Part shown: one piece after another, positions 43,055-54,859 of the stretch | Numbering within the stretch: position 1 is the stretch's first letter | How the letters are laid out: each line of letters begins with the position of its first letter | From: Mesostigma viride | Lineage: Eukaryota; Streptophyta; Mesostigmatophyceae; Mesostigmatales; Mesostigmataceae | Length of the DNA: 56,000 nt | Reading direction: 5' to 3' | Assembly (NCBI GenBank): GCA_009746045.1 | Contig: RPFO01000059.1 | Coordinates: forward strand, 2,463,068-2,519,067 | Position numbers and translations under genes: made by a program | The notes under the pieces: model-generated | The model's input: only the letters and a program-made list of their open reading frames with translations | Told to the model about the DNA's origin: nothing | The model's database searches: none

Positions 43055-46000
43055 AATTAAATTAAATTAAATTGGAACACATCTCCGTTGGGAGTACATG
43101 TAGCACATATCCCTGAGAAGGGGCGTACGGCTTTTAATACATTCTGGGCTACTTCCTGCAAGGGTAGGGTGTAAACTACACCTGCTTTGGGTGCACAAGG
43201 TGCACCTGCACCACTATGTATTCCAGCAGCTAAGGTGCGGACATAGGGGGGGATTCTCCCGATTCCTGGCCTGCGCTGGTTGTCTCCTTGATAGGGGGGG
43301 AAGATCATCATGGCTAAACAATGGCTAGGGCATGGCTTCTCAGCAGAGAGTAGCTCTCTGCATTGGCAATACTAAGCTAAATTCTTAATGCATCATCCGT
43401 GGGGAGTCCCATCATAGGCACACTTGTGTAGGCGTGGGCCACGTGCTAAGCTGAGCCTGACTAATCTACACTACTGCTGTATATTCCCTAAGCTGGGGTT
43501 GCTGGGGGGGCAGGGGGCGCCTGCTAGGGCTTGCGGTCGACGTGAATGACCGACCCCCTCAAGTATACCGGCTTCCCCCCTGCGTTCTGCCGGAGCTGGA
43601 GGTAGGTCGGCCATAGCTCCCGTCGCCGTTGTTGCTGCGCCAGGGTCAAGTCGTCGTCCAACGTGTAGGAAGTCCTTGAGAGCTTCTTGCGGCATTTAAG
43701 AAACAACAGCCCATGTACTTAAAGGTGAGGAGCAAGGGGGCCGGGCCAGCCTTGCCCCGCGCGCGGGGAAGGCAGACAGCCGACATCCTCAGCTCACCAG
43801 TAAGTTGCATGGGGGAAAGAATGTCGCGCTTAGACGCTACGGCAAGAGACTCTGAGTCCTCACCAGCAGGCTGGTCGAAGTGCTTGACTATGACGTTAAG
43901 GCCGCGCTTGGCGAGCTTGGCCTCCTTGCGGAGGTCGAGCGTTTGTTGCTTGAGCTGTACGTGCCGCGATGGTGGAGGCGGTGGAGGTGGTGTGGTGAGC
44001 TTCCGCATGACCGCCCAGGTCGATCTGGCCGGTGGGAGGGGCATCGATCGTCGGCTGGGCCAGCAGTTGCTGGCCAGGCGGCAATGTCCTTCACCGCCTG
44101 GGCGGTGAGGCCTGCGGTGTTTTGCAGGCACTCAATGGCGATGGCGTTGGCGTGGAGGCGCTTGTCGATGGCGAGGAGCTGGGCCTTGATGTCGGCGGTG
44201 GAGGTGGAGTGGCTGTCGCGTCCGTGATCTATCACGTCCGCAATTCAGATTTTGGCGTAATTCTGACGTCCGCAGCCTTGTGCGGGTTGCTATACCGCGG
44301 CCCGGTACTGACGCCGCGGATCTCAGTTGTACTCACGCGCCAAGTCCGTTGAATTTGCTGACGGAACTTTTGGGCGGACCTGAATTTCACTGGCATTCGT
44401 CACAAGGGCAGTTTGCCGAATACTGGTACACAGCAAGCTGGCGAGGCGCTGAGCAGCTGTGCAATTTCAGGATTTCAACGTGGGACACCACACACAAATG
44501 CAAGAAAGCCCCAGGCGGTGCCTGGCATGGCCGATAGATTTGCCCTTGAATATTTGTGTTCGCTTGACAGATAAAGCTTGAATTCGAAGTTTAGCTAGTC
44601 GGAAATTAGACAATGTTATGATTGGCTGATGTCTAAAGTGGCGCTAGTGGCGCCAGCCGCCAGGCTTGAGCTTTGAGCAGTATAGAAGGATGAGCAACGA
44701 ACCATGGTGGTCGTTGTTCGTCCGTTTCTCTCCCTCACAACTGGTTTGTTGTCTTCATGGGGTGAAATAGTTCGAGCAGCCCGGAGCAGCCCCCGTGAGT
44801 GGTTGCATGCAGTCAGTTGCCATGCATGAGGATGGTCTGACGGATACGACAATGTACTGGTTTTGTTAAGAATCAGTGTGTAAGACTGAGAACGAGACGA
44901 GGGGCAGGGCCTTCGGGCACCCTGGTCGTCGTTGGCAAGAATGCCAGTAGGAACTAGGTCGGGAACACACACACTGCCGCCACAAGGGGCCTGCAGTGGC
45001 GTAACCCAAGGGGCCTCAAGGCTGCTCTTATAACTACAACATTACAACTCGTTAAAATGAGAATGAAAGGTGCGGTCCTTTAACGGCACCGCCACCTTCA
45101 TGACAGGCAATCCGGCCCAACCAGCCGATTCTTGAGACCATGCTTTATCATCAAAGCAACCAAAAGACATTTCAATAATTCCAATGAGATACATGACGAA
45201 TTACAAAGAGTGTCGAGTTGTAATGTTGTAGTTATAAGAGCAGCTGTGAGGCCCCTTGGGTTACGCCACTGCAGGCCGGCCCCTTGTGGCGGCAGTGCGT
45301 GTGTTCCCGACCTAGTTCCTACTGGCATTCTTGCCAACGACGACCAGGGTGCCCGAAGGCCCTGCCCCTTGTCTCGTTCTCAGTCTTACACACATTCTTA
45401 ACAAAACCAGTACATTGTCGTATCCGTCAGACCATCCTCATGCATGGCAACTGACTGCATGCAACCACTCACGGGGGCTGCTCCGGGCTGCTCGAACTAT
45501 TTCACCCCATGAAGACAACAAACCAGTTGTGAGGGAGAGAAACGGACGAACAACGACCACCATGGTTCGTTGCTCATCCTTCTATACTGCTCAAAGCTCA
45601 AGCCTGGCGGCTGGCGCCACTAGCGCCACTTTAGACATCAGCCAATCATAACATTGTCTAATTTCCGACTAGCTAAACTTCGAATTCAAGCTGTATCTGT
45701 CAAGCGAACACAAATATACAAGGGCAAATCTATCGGCCATGCCAGGCACCGCCTGGGACTTCCTTGCATTTGTGTGTGGTGTCCCACGTTGAAATCCTGA
45801 AATTGCACAGCTGCTCAGCGCCTCGCCAGCTTGCTGTGTACCAGTATTCGGCAAACTGCCCTTGTGACGAATGCCAGTGAAATTCAGGTCCGCCCAAAAG
45901 TTCCGTCAGCAAATTCAACGGACTTGGCGCGTGAGTACAACTGAGATCCGCGGCGTCAGTACCGGGCCGCGGTATAGCAACCCGCACAAGGCTGCGGATG

Positions 46001-46770
46001 TCAGAATTACGCCAAAATCTGAATTGCGGACGTGATAGATCACGGACGCGACATGGCAGTGGAGGTGGAGGCGAGGAGGGTGGAGGTGGAGGTGACGGTG
46101 GTGGAAAGGTTAGGGAGCTCAGTAGCCAGCGTGCTTCCGATTGCTGCCACATCTGCAGCGAGGGGAGTCACGTGCTGCTGGAGGGCTTCCGTAAGGATGG
46201 ATCGGAGTGTGGGTGCGGAAATGGATGGAGCCCAGATCTCGCCATCGATCAGAGCGCATGAGAAAGGAGTTTAGAATGATGTGCTGCATGGAGTTGGGGG
46301 CGGGTGCACCCGAGCGGAGACCTGGCTGGTGCTAAACCAGGTACTGCATGTCCGAGTCGATGAGGCGGTTGATGCTGTCGAGATGGATGCACAGGTCGTA
46401 AAGCGAAGCGTAGCGGCGCACGCATGACGCAGAAGATGCAGTGCATAGATAGCACGGCGCGGGGCCATGTTGGTCCAGTCGTGATCGTCGACTTTGAAAG
46501 GTCGGGGCTGGCGGAAACGAGGTTCTGTTGGGCGCGATTCTGCTGGGCGACTGCGTTTGGGATCAGGCGAGGCCGCAGGAGCCATGTGCACTACTAACGC
46601 TTGAGTAGTGTCCCCGCTGCCTGGCAGGCCCGCCAGGCCGGGCGGAACTACAGCCGGAGCTGCAGGCTAATTTTCTTGGCTCATCACAGCAGCCAGGCTG
46701 CGTTGCGTAGTCAAGCGTTTGCTCGTCATAATATTGCGTTTTAGCTTCGGGAAAATATATCAGCATGTGC
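43055..46770 (-). mobile_element. ORF1-only LINE-like element, interrupted by a palindromic element
   Basis: Minus-strand order: leader, ORF1 start MAPAASPDPKRSRPAESR at 46585, a helical stretch near 46250-46060, then the insertion 44214-46053, then ADIKAQLLAIDKRLHANAIA, an RRM-like part RGLNVIVKHFDQPAGEDSES and the C-terminal LDDDLTLAQQQRRRELWP block, stop at about 43524. A 3' UTR of about 440 bp follows directly, then a CTCC-CAAC-GGAG hairpin (43084-43095) and a TTTAA tail (43055-43073). No endonuclease or RT lies between ORF1 and the 3' UTR. RRM plus C-terminal domain is the layout of L1-type ORF1 RNA-binding proteins. Frames shift between segments, so it is a relic. Confidence 0.75.
44214..46053. 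mobile_element. Palindromic (fold-back) element with TGGC target duplication
   Basis: Bounded by TGTCGCGTCC and GGACGCGACA and flanked on both sides by TGGC (44210-44213 and 46054-46057). The left arm (44214 to about 45052) is a forward copy missing its last about 160 bp; the right arm (about 45053-46053) is a nearly full inverted copy. The arm sequence is the same family as the third and fourth units at 51648-54150. An open frame of 106 codons occurs in each arm on opposite strands and is a copy effect, not a known protein. Confidence 0.88.
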
Positions 46771-46789
46771 GTCTTAGAAAGACGAAGCG

Positions 46790-47590
46790 ATTGTGATGAT
46801 ATTCATCACCTCCCTTGCTGACGAGCTCAAGAACCAGCTCCTTACCCTCATGGGCCTGGTAGGTGAGTTAGAACTGCGTGGGTGCCACCGCCTTCCCCAC
46901 TCACGGGACAAGGCGGCTCCCCCACAAGTCCTGCTCACCTTCCCCTCCCCTGAGCGGATAAGCAGCGGTTCCTCTCTCGTCGCAAGAGGTTGCACGACCT
47001 CGATCACCTGGACGCTGGATGACGACCTGACCCCCGCTCAGCAACAGCAGCGACGCGACCTGTGGCCGGAATACCTCCGCCATAAGCAGGACCCCCAGAA
47101 GCCCAAGGTGTACTGGAGGGGCGGGGACCTGATGATCAACCACAAGATGTGGACGCCCCTAGCGGGCTAGAATAGCAATAGCCCTAGCTTGTAACCATTA
47201 GAGTCAAGGCAGCCATGCTTAGAATGTTTGCCTAGCTGTGCCAACATACCTAGTCACGTGCCGCCAACGCACGGTACACAACCAGCCATAGCCTTAGCCT
47301 AGCCCTAGTACAGCCATGCTACGCCCTGGCTATGTTCAGCTAGATCGAGTACTTGCCCACGCTACTTGTTTTGCCACGCTTACATGGGTCTTATTGCACC
47401 CACAGTTTGCCGGATCGGTAGCCTGTCCTTTAGCTAGCGCGCCCGAATGCAGCTGTGGCATGCCTTTGGCATGAAGGAGACTGGGGGTCTCTGCCCTTTC
47501 TCCTGTAGTGCACACACAGGGATTAAAAGCACTTCGGTGCTCCGTGACTCCCCAACGGGAGTACGGGTTTAATCAATTAATTAATCATTT
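46790..47590 (+). mobile_element. 5'-truncated ORF1-only LINE relic with double-hairpin 3' end
   Basis: Starts within ORF1 (open 46793-47170) with LDDDLTPAQQQQRRDLWPEY and VYWRGGDLMINHK, the conserved C-terminal domain, and stops at 47168. The 3' UTR of about 400 bp ends in two predicted stem-loops, AGCAC-TTCG-GTGCT (47528-47541) and CTCCC-CAAC-GGGAG (47548-47561), then a (TTAA)n tail to 47587. The 3' UTR matches the one after the CAG-expanded relic at 8043-8400 and the fragment at 10640-10828. Confidence 0.78.
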
Positions 47591-47639
47591 GATGATATAT
47601 TCACAGCCGACGCAGTGCCCACACAACTTAATACCGGAA

Positions 47640-49051
47640 CGTACGTTGGGGCATTGTTATATTGAGGTATAGGCCGAGCCGGATCGACTTACCGAGCCAG
47701 ATAGAGACAGATATATAGAGTATTTAGACCGGCCATGCAGCCGGACAGAGATAGTTCCGTTTGTATGCATAGTGCATACCTCCTCCTTGAGAAATCTGAC
47801 GCCGCTCTGGAGGACTTCCCTGAACTGAGAGGCGCCCACAAGCGCGCGGCAGAGGAGTTCGTCGACGCGCTGGACATGATTCCCGGCCAGCCACGCCCAG
47901 CTGCCCGCTGCCGGCCCGGCATCGGCCCTTCGTTCGATCGGCACCTCGCTGGCAAGCTGCCCGCGGCAGGGGCCCTGCTGCCTCCCCGCCGCCCGCCCCG
48001 CTTCACCAGCCTGCACCGGCTCCCCGCCGTCATCCAGGCCCGGCAAGCCCTGCGCGACGACCGCGACCCCGCCCGCTACGCTCGCCTCAAAGCCGATTAT
48101 ACTACTTGGCCATCCGCGCGGCAGGCGACCAAGGAGCAGGAGGACCTCCATATCACGTCCGCGAGTACTTCGCCCACCTCCAGGACCAGCACGGCAAGTA
48201 CGCCTGGACCCGCCTGCGCCACGCCCGGCCAAGTACGGCAAGCCGGCGCCGCACAGCCGGCGCCGCGGACGCTCTCTGGCTCACCGCAGCAGCAGCTTGA
48301 CCACTGATCAAGTGGCCGGTATTTCTCCCAGTCCCGGCTGCTCGGCGCCCCCCCGCTGCCTCCTCCGCTTGGCCCTCTGGCGGCCGCGCGCCTGGCGCCT
48401 GCGGGCGTCCCTGCGCCGCCCACGCCGCCTGCCGCTGAGCGGCATGCACGACTACACGTACCCGGCCCTGACGGAACCCCTGGCCGACCCCAACGAGCTA
48501 CCGCCGTTCACCGAGCTCGAGCTGAGCACCGCCGCCAAGCAACTCCGCTTCTACGCCGCCGGTGGACCCGCTGACCAGCCGCCCCGCCCCGGTGATTAAG
48601 CTGACGGCGCTCACGGGGTTCCTGCTTGATCGGCGTCTGCAACCGGATCCTGCTTGCCGACGCGCCGCCGATTCCTGAGTGCCAGCACAGCTATACCGTA
48701 TTATGCTGTACATAAACAAAGGTCGGTTCCCCTGACGACCCCGCCAACTACCGAGGAGTCTACATCCAGAGCGCCGCGCTCAAGTTGTTCATGCGCATTA
48801 TCCTCAACCGCCTTCGTTCTGCTAGCTCGACCGTCACCTAGGGGAAAGTCAAATGGGCTTTCGTCCTGGGCGCAACACCGTCATAGCCATCTTCGTCGCG
48901 CGTCCGGCCTCTGGCGAGGAAATCGCTTTCCTGCAACCTGGTGAGTTTCCCGCCATCCTGATCTTCGTCGACTTCATCAAGGCTCTTGATTCTGTCCTCT
49001 GGGACGCTCTATATGGGCTGTCCTTGCTCGTGCTCGCACGTACTCCCACCC
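47640..49051 (+). mobile_element. LINE with reverse transcriptase, 5' part, interrupted
   Basis: A frame open from 47735 precedes the RT (DAALEDFPELRGAHKRAAEE) and is rich in Arg/Pro/Ala. RT blocks follow in shifting frames: DDPANYRGVYIQSAALKLFM (48738-48797), GFRPGRNTVIAIF (from 48853) and motif A as FVDFIKALDS (about 48967-48996, D in VDF). The frame ends at the insertion beginning 49052, and RT sequence resumes at 54151. Confidence 0.8.
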
Positions 49052-52000
49052 TGTCACGTCCGTGATCATTTACGTCCGTGCACTCAAGAAGTTACGCGGT
49101 TGCCGTAATCGGAATCGTTACCGACGTTTGGTTGGTTCCGATTCAGTAGGCCGCAGGCTTTGTTCCTTGGGCCGGTGTGGAGCGCCGCGCCGGAAAGGCC
49201 TGAATTTCTAGAGTGACAGTCTTAGGTGACCTGACTTAGGTTCAGGCGCAAGACTTTGGGGCGCAAAGCCTTGGTGGCTTGCGCAATATTCCGGTGCGTG
49301 ACATTTGGCAGTTATGAATCTTTTGTATTGTCCAGACGGAATGATGTTCAGTCCATCTGACAAAGCTAGATACGCAGATCGTAGTGTGCGGTGTGCTGGC
49401 TCGCACGTGTGGTTGTCGAACAGACTTGCTCTGCATTTTGCTGGCAGTCTAACTGCACGTCAGGCGGCTTGCTGGCAAATGCGACAGCGCATGGATGCCG
49501 GGATTTTTGGAGGTATTTAGGAGCAGCGCAGCGGCCATGGTGGTCGTTGTTCGCTCGTTTCTCTCCCTCACAACTAGTTTGTTGTCTTCATGGGGTTAAA
49601 CTTCTCGAACAGCCCGGAGCAGCCCCCGTGAGTGGTTGCATGTCGTTGCCATGACGATGGTTGATAAGATTGACAATGGTTTGATCCGGTTGGGATGTTG
49701 TTGGCATTGTGGACGAGAAACGTTCTGCTGACCCGGGAACAGTCCCGGGAAAGGGCCGGTTCGTCGTTGGCCAGTGTGCCAGTAACTGGGACATGAGCGC
49801 AGAGTCACACAGTTGATATAGATTATGACGTAAGTAAACACTGTTGCGCCACAGTGGCGTCATGGTCGGTCTGTGGTGATTTCGATGGGTCTCAAGGATA
49901 TGTAGTTACTCTTACAGTTGCGGCAGCACAACTCGGCATTCATTGTAATTTGTCAAATGTTATGGAATGAATGGTTTGGGCATTGCTTTCATCATAAAGC
50001 ATTATTGCAATCTTCATAATATAAATATCGGCTGGCTGCGCTGCCTGTCATGAAGGTGGTGGTGCCGTCAAGGACCACACCTATCATTTCCACTTTATTT
50101 AAACGAGCGAACAACCCTTGGCGGGTTCAGTTCGGACAGCCTGAGCCGGAGATATACCCAAGCTGCTTGCAGAATCAAGCACTTGGAAGAGGATTAAGCT
50201 TATCCTTTAAAAAGCTATGAAGAGGATTAGGCTTATCCTTGAAAAAGCCATGAAGAGGATTATGCTTATCCTTGAAAAAGCACTGAAGAGGTTATTGCTT
50301 AGCCTATTTGAAAAGCATGTGTGGTCCTGTCGTGGGAATTTTTTTTCCCTATGTGATCCTCTTTTTGACTTTTTGGCTCTTCATTTTTTCGAGCTAAAAA
50401 GTGGGGGGGAATATAGTGGATCACACACAAGAGTACTCTATTGCTATGGATATGCCTTCCAAGTGATAGGCTAGGATATAATGGCACGCAAACGCGACAG
50501 CTGTCACGTCCGTGATCATTTACGTCCGTGCACTCAAGAAGTTACGCGGTTGCCGTAATCGGAATCGTTACCGACGTTTGGTTGGTTCCGATTCAGTAGG
50601 CCGCAGGCTTTGTTCCTTGGGCCGGTGTGGAGCGCCGCGCCGGAAAGGCCTGAATTTCTAGAGTGACAGTCTTAGGTGACCTGACTTAGGTTCAGGCGCA
50701 AGACTTTGGGGCGCAAAGCCTTGGTGGCTTGCGCAATATTCCGGTGCGTGACATTTGGCAGTTATGAATCTTTTGTATTGTCCAGACGGAATGATGTTCA
50801 GTCCATCTGACAAAGCTAGATACGCAGATCGTAGTGTGCGGTGTGCTGGCTCGCACGTGGTTGTCGAACAGACTTGCTCTGCATTTTGCTGGCAGTCTAA
50901 CTGCACGTCAGGCGGCTTGCTGGCAAATGCGACAGCGCATGGATGCCGGGATTTTTGGAGGTATTTAGGAGCAGCGCAGCGGCCATGGTGGTCGTTGTTC
51001 GCTCGTTTCTCTCCCTCACAACTAGTTTGTTGTCTTCATGGGGTTAAACTTCTCGAACAGCCCGGAGCAGCCCCCGTGAGTGGTTGCATGTCGTTGCCAT
51101 GACGATGGTTGATAAGATTGACAATGGTTTGATCCGGTTGGGATGTTGTTGGCATTGTGGACGAGAAACGTTCTGCTGACCCGGGAACAGTCCCGGGAAA
51201 GGGCCGGTTCGTCGTTGGCCAGTGTGCCAGTAACTGGGACATGAGCGCAGAGTCACACAGTTGATATAGATTATGACGTAAGTAAACACTGTTGCGCCAC
51301 GGTGGCGTCATGGTCGGTCTGTGGTGATTTCGATGGGTCTCAAGGATATGTAGTTACTCTTACAGTTGCGGCAGCACAACTCGGCATTCATTGTAATTTG
51401 TCAAATGTTATGGAATGAATGGTTTGGGCATTGCTTTCATCATAAAGCATTATTGCAATCTTCATAATATAAATATCGGCTGGCTGCGCTGCCTGTCATG
51501 AAGGTGGTGGTGCCGTCAAGGACCACACCTATCATTTCCACTTTATTTAAGGTGGCATATCTCACACATGGTTACTGCTGATAGTGGATGCATTCCAAGT
51601 AGCGGTAATGACCAGTCCAGGATGATATGGCACGCAAACGCGACAGCTGTCGCGTCCGTGATCTATCACGTCCGCAATACAGATTTTAGCGTAATTCTGA
51701 CGTCCGCAGCCTTGTGCGGGTTGCTATACCGCGGCCCGGTACTGACGCCGCGGATCTCAGTTGTACTCACGCGCCAGGTCCGCTGAATTTGCTGACGGAA
51801 CTTTTGGGCGGACCTGAATTTCACTGACATTCGTCACAAGGGCAGTTTGCCGAATGCTGGTACACAGCAAGCCGGCGAGGCACTGAGCAGATGTGCAATT
51901 TCAGGATTTCAACGTGGGACACCACACACAAATGCAAGGAAGCCCCAGGCGGTGCCTGGCATGGCCGATAGATTTGCCCTTGTATATTTGTGTTCGCTTG

Positions 52001-54150
52001 ACAGATAAAGCTTGAAGTTTAGCTTGTCGGAAATTAGACAATGTTATGATTGGCTGATGTCTAAAGTGGCGCTAGTGGCGCCAGCCGCCAGGCTTGAGCT
52101 TTGAGCAGTATAGAAGGATGAGCAACGAACCATGGTGGTCGTTGTTCGTCCGTTTCTCTCCCTCACAACTGGTTTGTTGTCTTCATGGGGTGAAATAGTT
52201 CGAGCAGCCCGGAGCAGCCCCCGTGAGTGGTTGCATGCAGTCAGTTGCCATGAGGATGGACTGACGGATATGACAATGTATTGGTTTTGTTAAGAATGTG
52301 TGTAAGACTGAGAACGAGACAAGGGACAGGGCCTTCGGGCACCCTGGTCGTCGTTGGCAAGAATGCCAGTAGGAACTAGGTCGGGAACACACGCACTGCC
52401 GCCACAAGGGGCCTGCAGTGGCGTCACCCAAGGGGCCTCACAGCTGCTCTTATAACTACAACATTACAACTCGACACTCTTTGTAATTCGTCATGTATCT
52501 CATTGGAATTGAAATGTCTTTTGGTTGCTTTAATGATAAAGCATGGTCTCAAGAATCGGCTGGTTGGGCCGGATTGCCTGTCATGAAGGTGGCGGTGCCA
52601 TAAAGGACCGCACCTTTCATTCTCATTTTAAACGGACGAACAACCCATGATGGGTTCAGTCCGGCCAGCCTGGGGTTCCTCCTGCTTCACCCAGGGAAGC
52701 ACATTGAAGAGGTTATTGCTTAGCCTTCAAAAGCATCTGAAGAGGTTAGGCTTTTCCCGGTAAAAAGCCATTGAAGGGGTTATTGCTAAGCCTTTAAAAG
52801 CATGCATGTTAAGGTTGTTGCTGATCCTGGAAAAGCATCTTTGAGCAGCTGGATTTTTTTTTTCCTTTTTGCTGCTGCCTGGAATGACGCCCTCTTTGGG
52901 CTTCCTTCTTTTGTGTGAGATGCCTTTCTTTCACTTTTTGCTCTCACGTTGTTGTGAGCTAAATAGTGGGGGGGGAGGTGGCATATCTCACACATGATTA
53001 CTGCTGATAGTGGATGCATTCCAAGTAGCGGTAATGACCAGTCCAGGATGATATGGCACGCAAACGCGACAGCTGTCGCGTCCGTGATCTATCACGTCCG
53101 CAATTCAGATTTTAGCGTAATTCTGACGTCCGCAGCCTTGTGCGGGTTGCTATACCGCGGCCCGGTACTGACGCCGCGGATCTCAGTTGTACTCACGCGC
53201 CAAGTCCGCTGAATTTGCTGACGGAACTTTTGGGCGGACCTGAATTTCACTGACATTCGTCACAAGGGCAGTTTGCCGAATGCTGGTACACAGCAAGCCG
53301 GCGAGGCACTGAGCAGATGTGCAATTTCAGGATTTCAACGTGGGACACCACACACAAATGCAAGGAAGCCCCAGGCGGTGCCTGGCATGGCCGATAGATT
53401 TGCCCTTGTATATTTGTGTTCGCTTGACAGATAAAGCTTGAAGTTTAGCTTGTCGGAAATTAGACAATGTTATGATTGGCTGATGTCTAAAGTGGCGTTA
53501 GTGGCGCCAGCCGCCAGGCTTGAGCTTTGAGCAGTATAGAAGGATGAGCAACGAACCATGGTGGTCGTTGTTCGTCCGTTTCTCTCCCTCACAACTGGTT
53601 TGTTGTCTTCATGGGGTGAAATAGTTCGAGCAGCCCGGAGCAGCCCCCGTGAGTGGTTGCATGCAGTCAGTTGCCATGCATGAGGATGGACTGACGGATA
53701 TGACAATGTATTGGTTTTGTTAAGAATGTGTGTAAGACTGAGAACGAGACAAGGGGCAGGGCCTTCGGGCACCCTGGTCGTCGTTGGCAAGAATGCCAGT
53801 AGGAACTAGGTCGGGAACACACGCACTGCCGCCACAAGGGGCCTGCAGTGGCGTCACCCAAGGGGCCTCACAGCTGCTCTTATAACTACAACATTACAAC
53901 TCGACACTCTTTGTTATTCGTCATGTATCTCATTGGAATTGAAATGTCTTTTGGTTGCTTTAATGATAAAGCATGGTCTCAAGAATCGGCTGGTTGGGCC
54001 GGATTGCCTGTCATGAAGGTGGCGGTGCCATAAAGGACCGCACCTTTCATTCTCATTTTAAATATAGTGGATCACACACAAGAGTACTCTATTGCTATGG
54101 ATATGCCTTCCAAGTGATAGGCTAGGATATAATGGCACGCAAACGCGACA
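49052..54150. mobile_element. 5.1-kb head-to-tail array of four related units inserted in a LINE
   Basis: Units U1 49052-50499, U2 50502-51645, U3 51648-53071, U4 53074-54150. Each starts TGTC(A/G)CGTCCGTGATC, ends CAAACGCGACA, and neighbours are joined by 2 bp (GC), forming GCGACAGCTGTCGC. U1 and U2 share one 1.05-kb body (type A), U3 and U4 another of about 0.99 kb (type B). U1 and U3 have an extra 310-350 bp after the body; U2 and U4 lack it. Tails are of two kinds: U1 and U4 share one, U2 and U3 the other. An alternative reading is nested LTR-type miniature elements whose repeats start after the purine tract (GTGGGGGGGA). Confidence 0.85.
50103..50410. repeat. Short degenerate repeats in the U1 extra segment
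   Basis: About four copies of a 30-bp unit of the form GAAGAGGATTA.GCTTATCC followed by TTGAAAAAGC (50190-50310), then a pyrimidine run and AAAAAGTGGGGGGGA. The U3 counterpart at 52632-52978 has the same design with diverged units and ends in TAGTGGGGGGGGAGG. Confidence 0.75.
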
Positions 54151-54850
54151 GCCCCCCTGATTACCGTCATCCGCACGCTGTATGAGGGGTCGACCACTTC
54201 GGTGCGCACTCAACACGGCTTTACCCCGCCATGTCCACTGCAGACCGGCGTCTGGCAGGGTTGCGTCCTGTCGCCGTACCTGTTTATTATTGTAGTGGAT
54301 TATATGTTATGCGCCAGGCACGTGCTCGCTTTGCTAGCATTGCAGGCCGTGCCCCTGGCCTAGCGATCACGAACGAGCTTGGGGAAGGGGGGCCGACTAT
54401 AACAAGCAGAATTTACTAGCTGACCTCATTTATGCCGACAACATCACGCTCATCAAGAAGCCGGAGCTAGTCTGCCCAACTTTGGCTGGACTGCCTGGCG
54501 CTCGAGGCTCGGGCGGTTGGTCTAGAAATCAGCCCCAAAACGGAGGCCCTGCCGGCCCTCGGCATGGCAGGGCCCCCACCCACACTCCGCCTCTTAGACG
54601 ACACCGAGGTCAACTATAGTATACCCTACTTCAGGCCGCTTCAAGCTGCTAGGCAGTTGGCTTCCCGACTGCGAGGACGACCTGACGACACGGATCGGCA
54701 TGGCGTGGGCGCAACTCCATGATCGACCACCGCCGCTGGTGGAGCAACCCCGCCCTACCCCTGTCGCGCGCCGTTCCGTTCCGCACGGTCCATGGGTTAT
54801 ACGGCCCGGCCGCAAGGCGGCGGCCCGGGGGCCGGTCGATTAAGGCGGGA
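54151..54850 (+). mobile_element. LINE with reverse transcriptase, 3' part, catalytic box mutated
   Basis: Continues the RT with LITVIRTLYEGSTTSVRTQH, motif B as GVWQGCVLSPYLFIIVVDY (about 54250-54304) and motif C as LIYADNITLI, where the usual YADD is YADN (54431-54442). Then VGLEISPK, FKLLGSWLPDCEDDLTTRIG and AWAQLHD, the thumb region common in LINEs. Several stops and frame changes; no 3' end identified. Confidence 0.82.
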
Positions 54851-54859
54851 TCGACAGGT

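Noticed and set aside
45331-45651. Conserved 106-codon ORF found in several copies of the palindromic family
   Set aside because: Conservation follows from recent copying of the whole DNA; it lacks motifs and is replaced by other frames in the type-A body.
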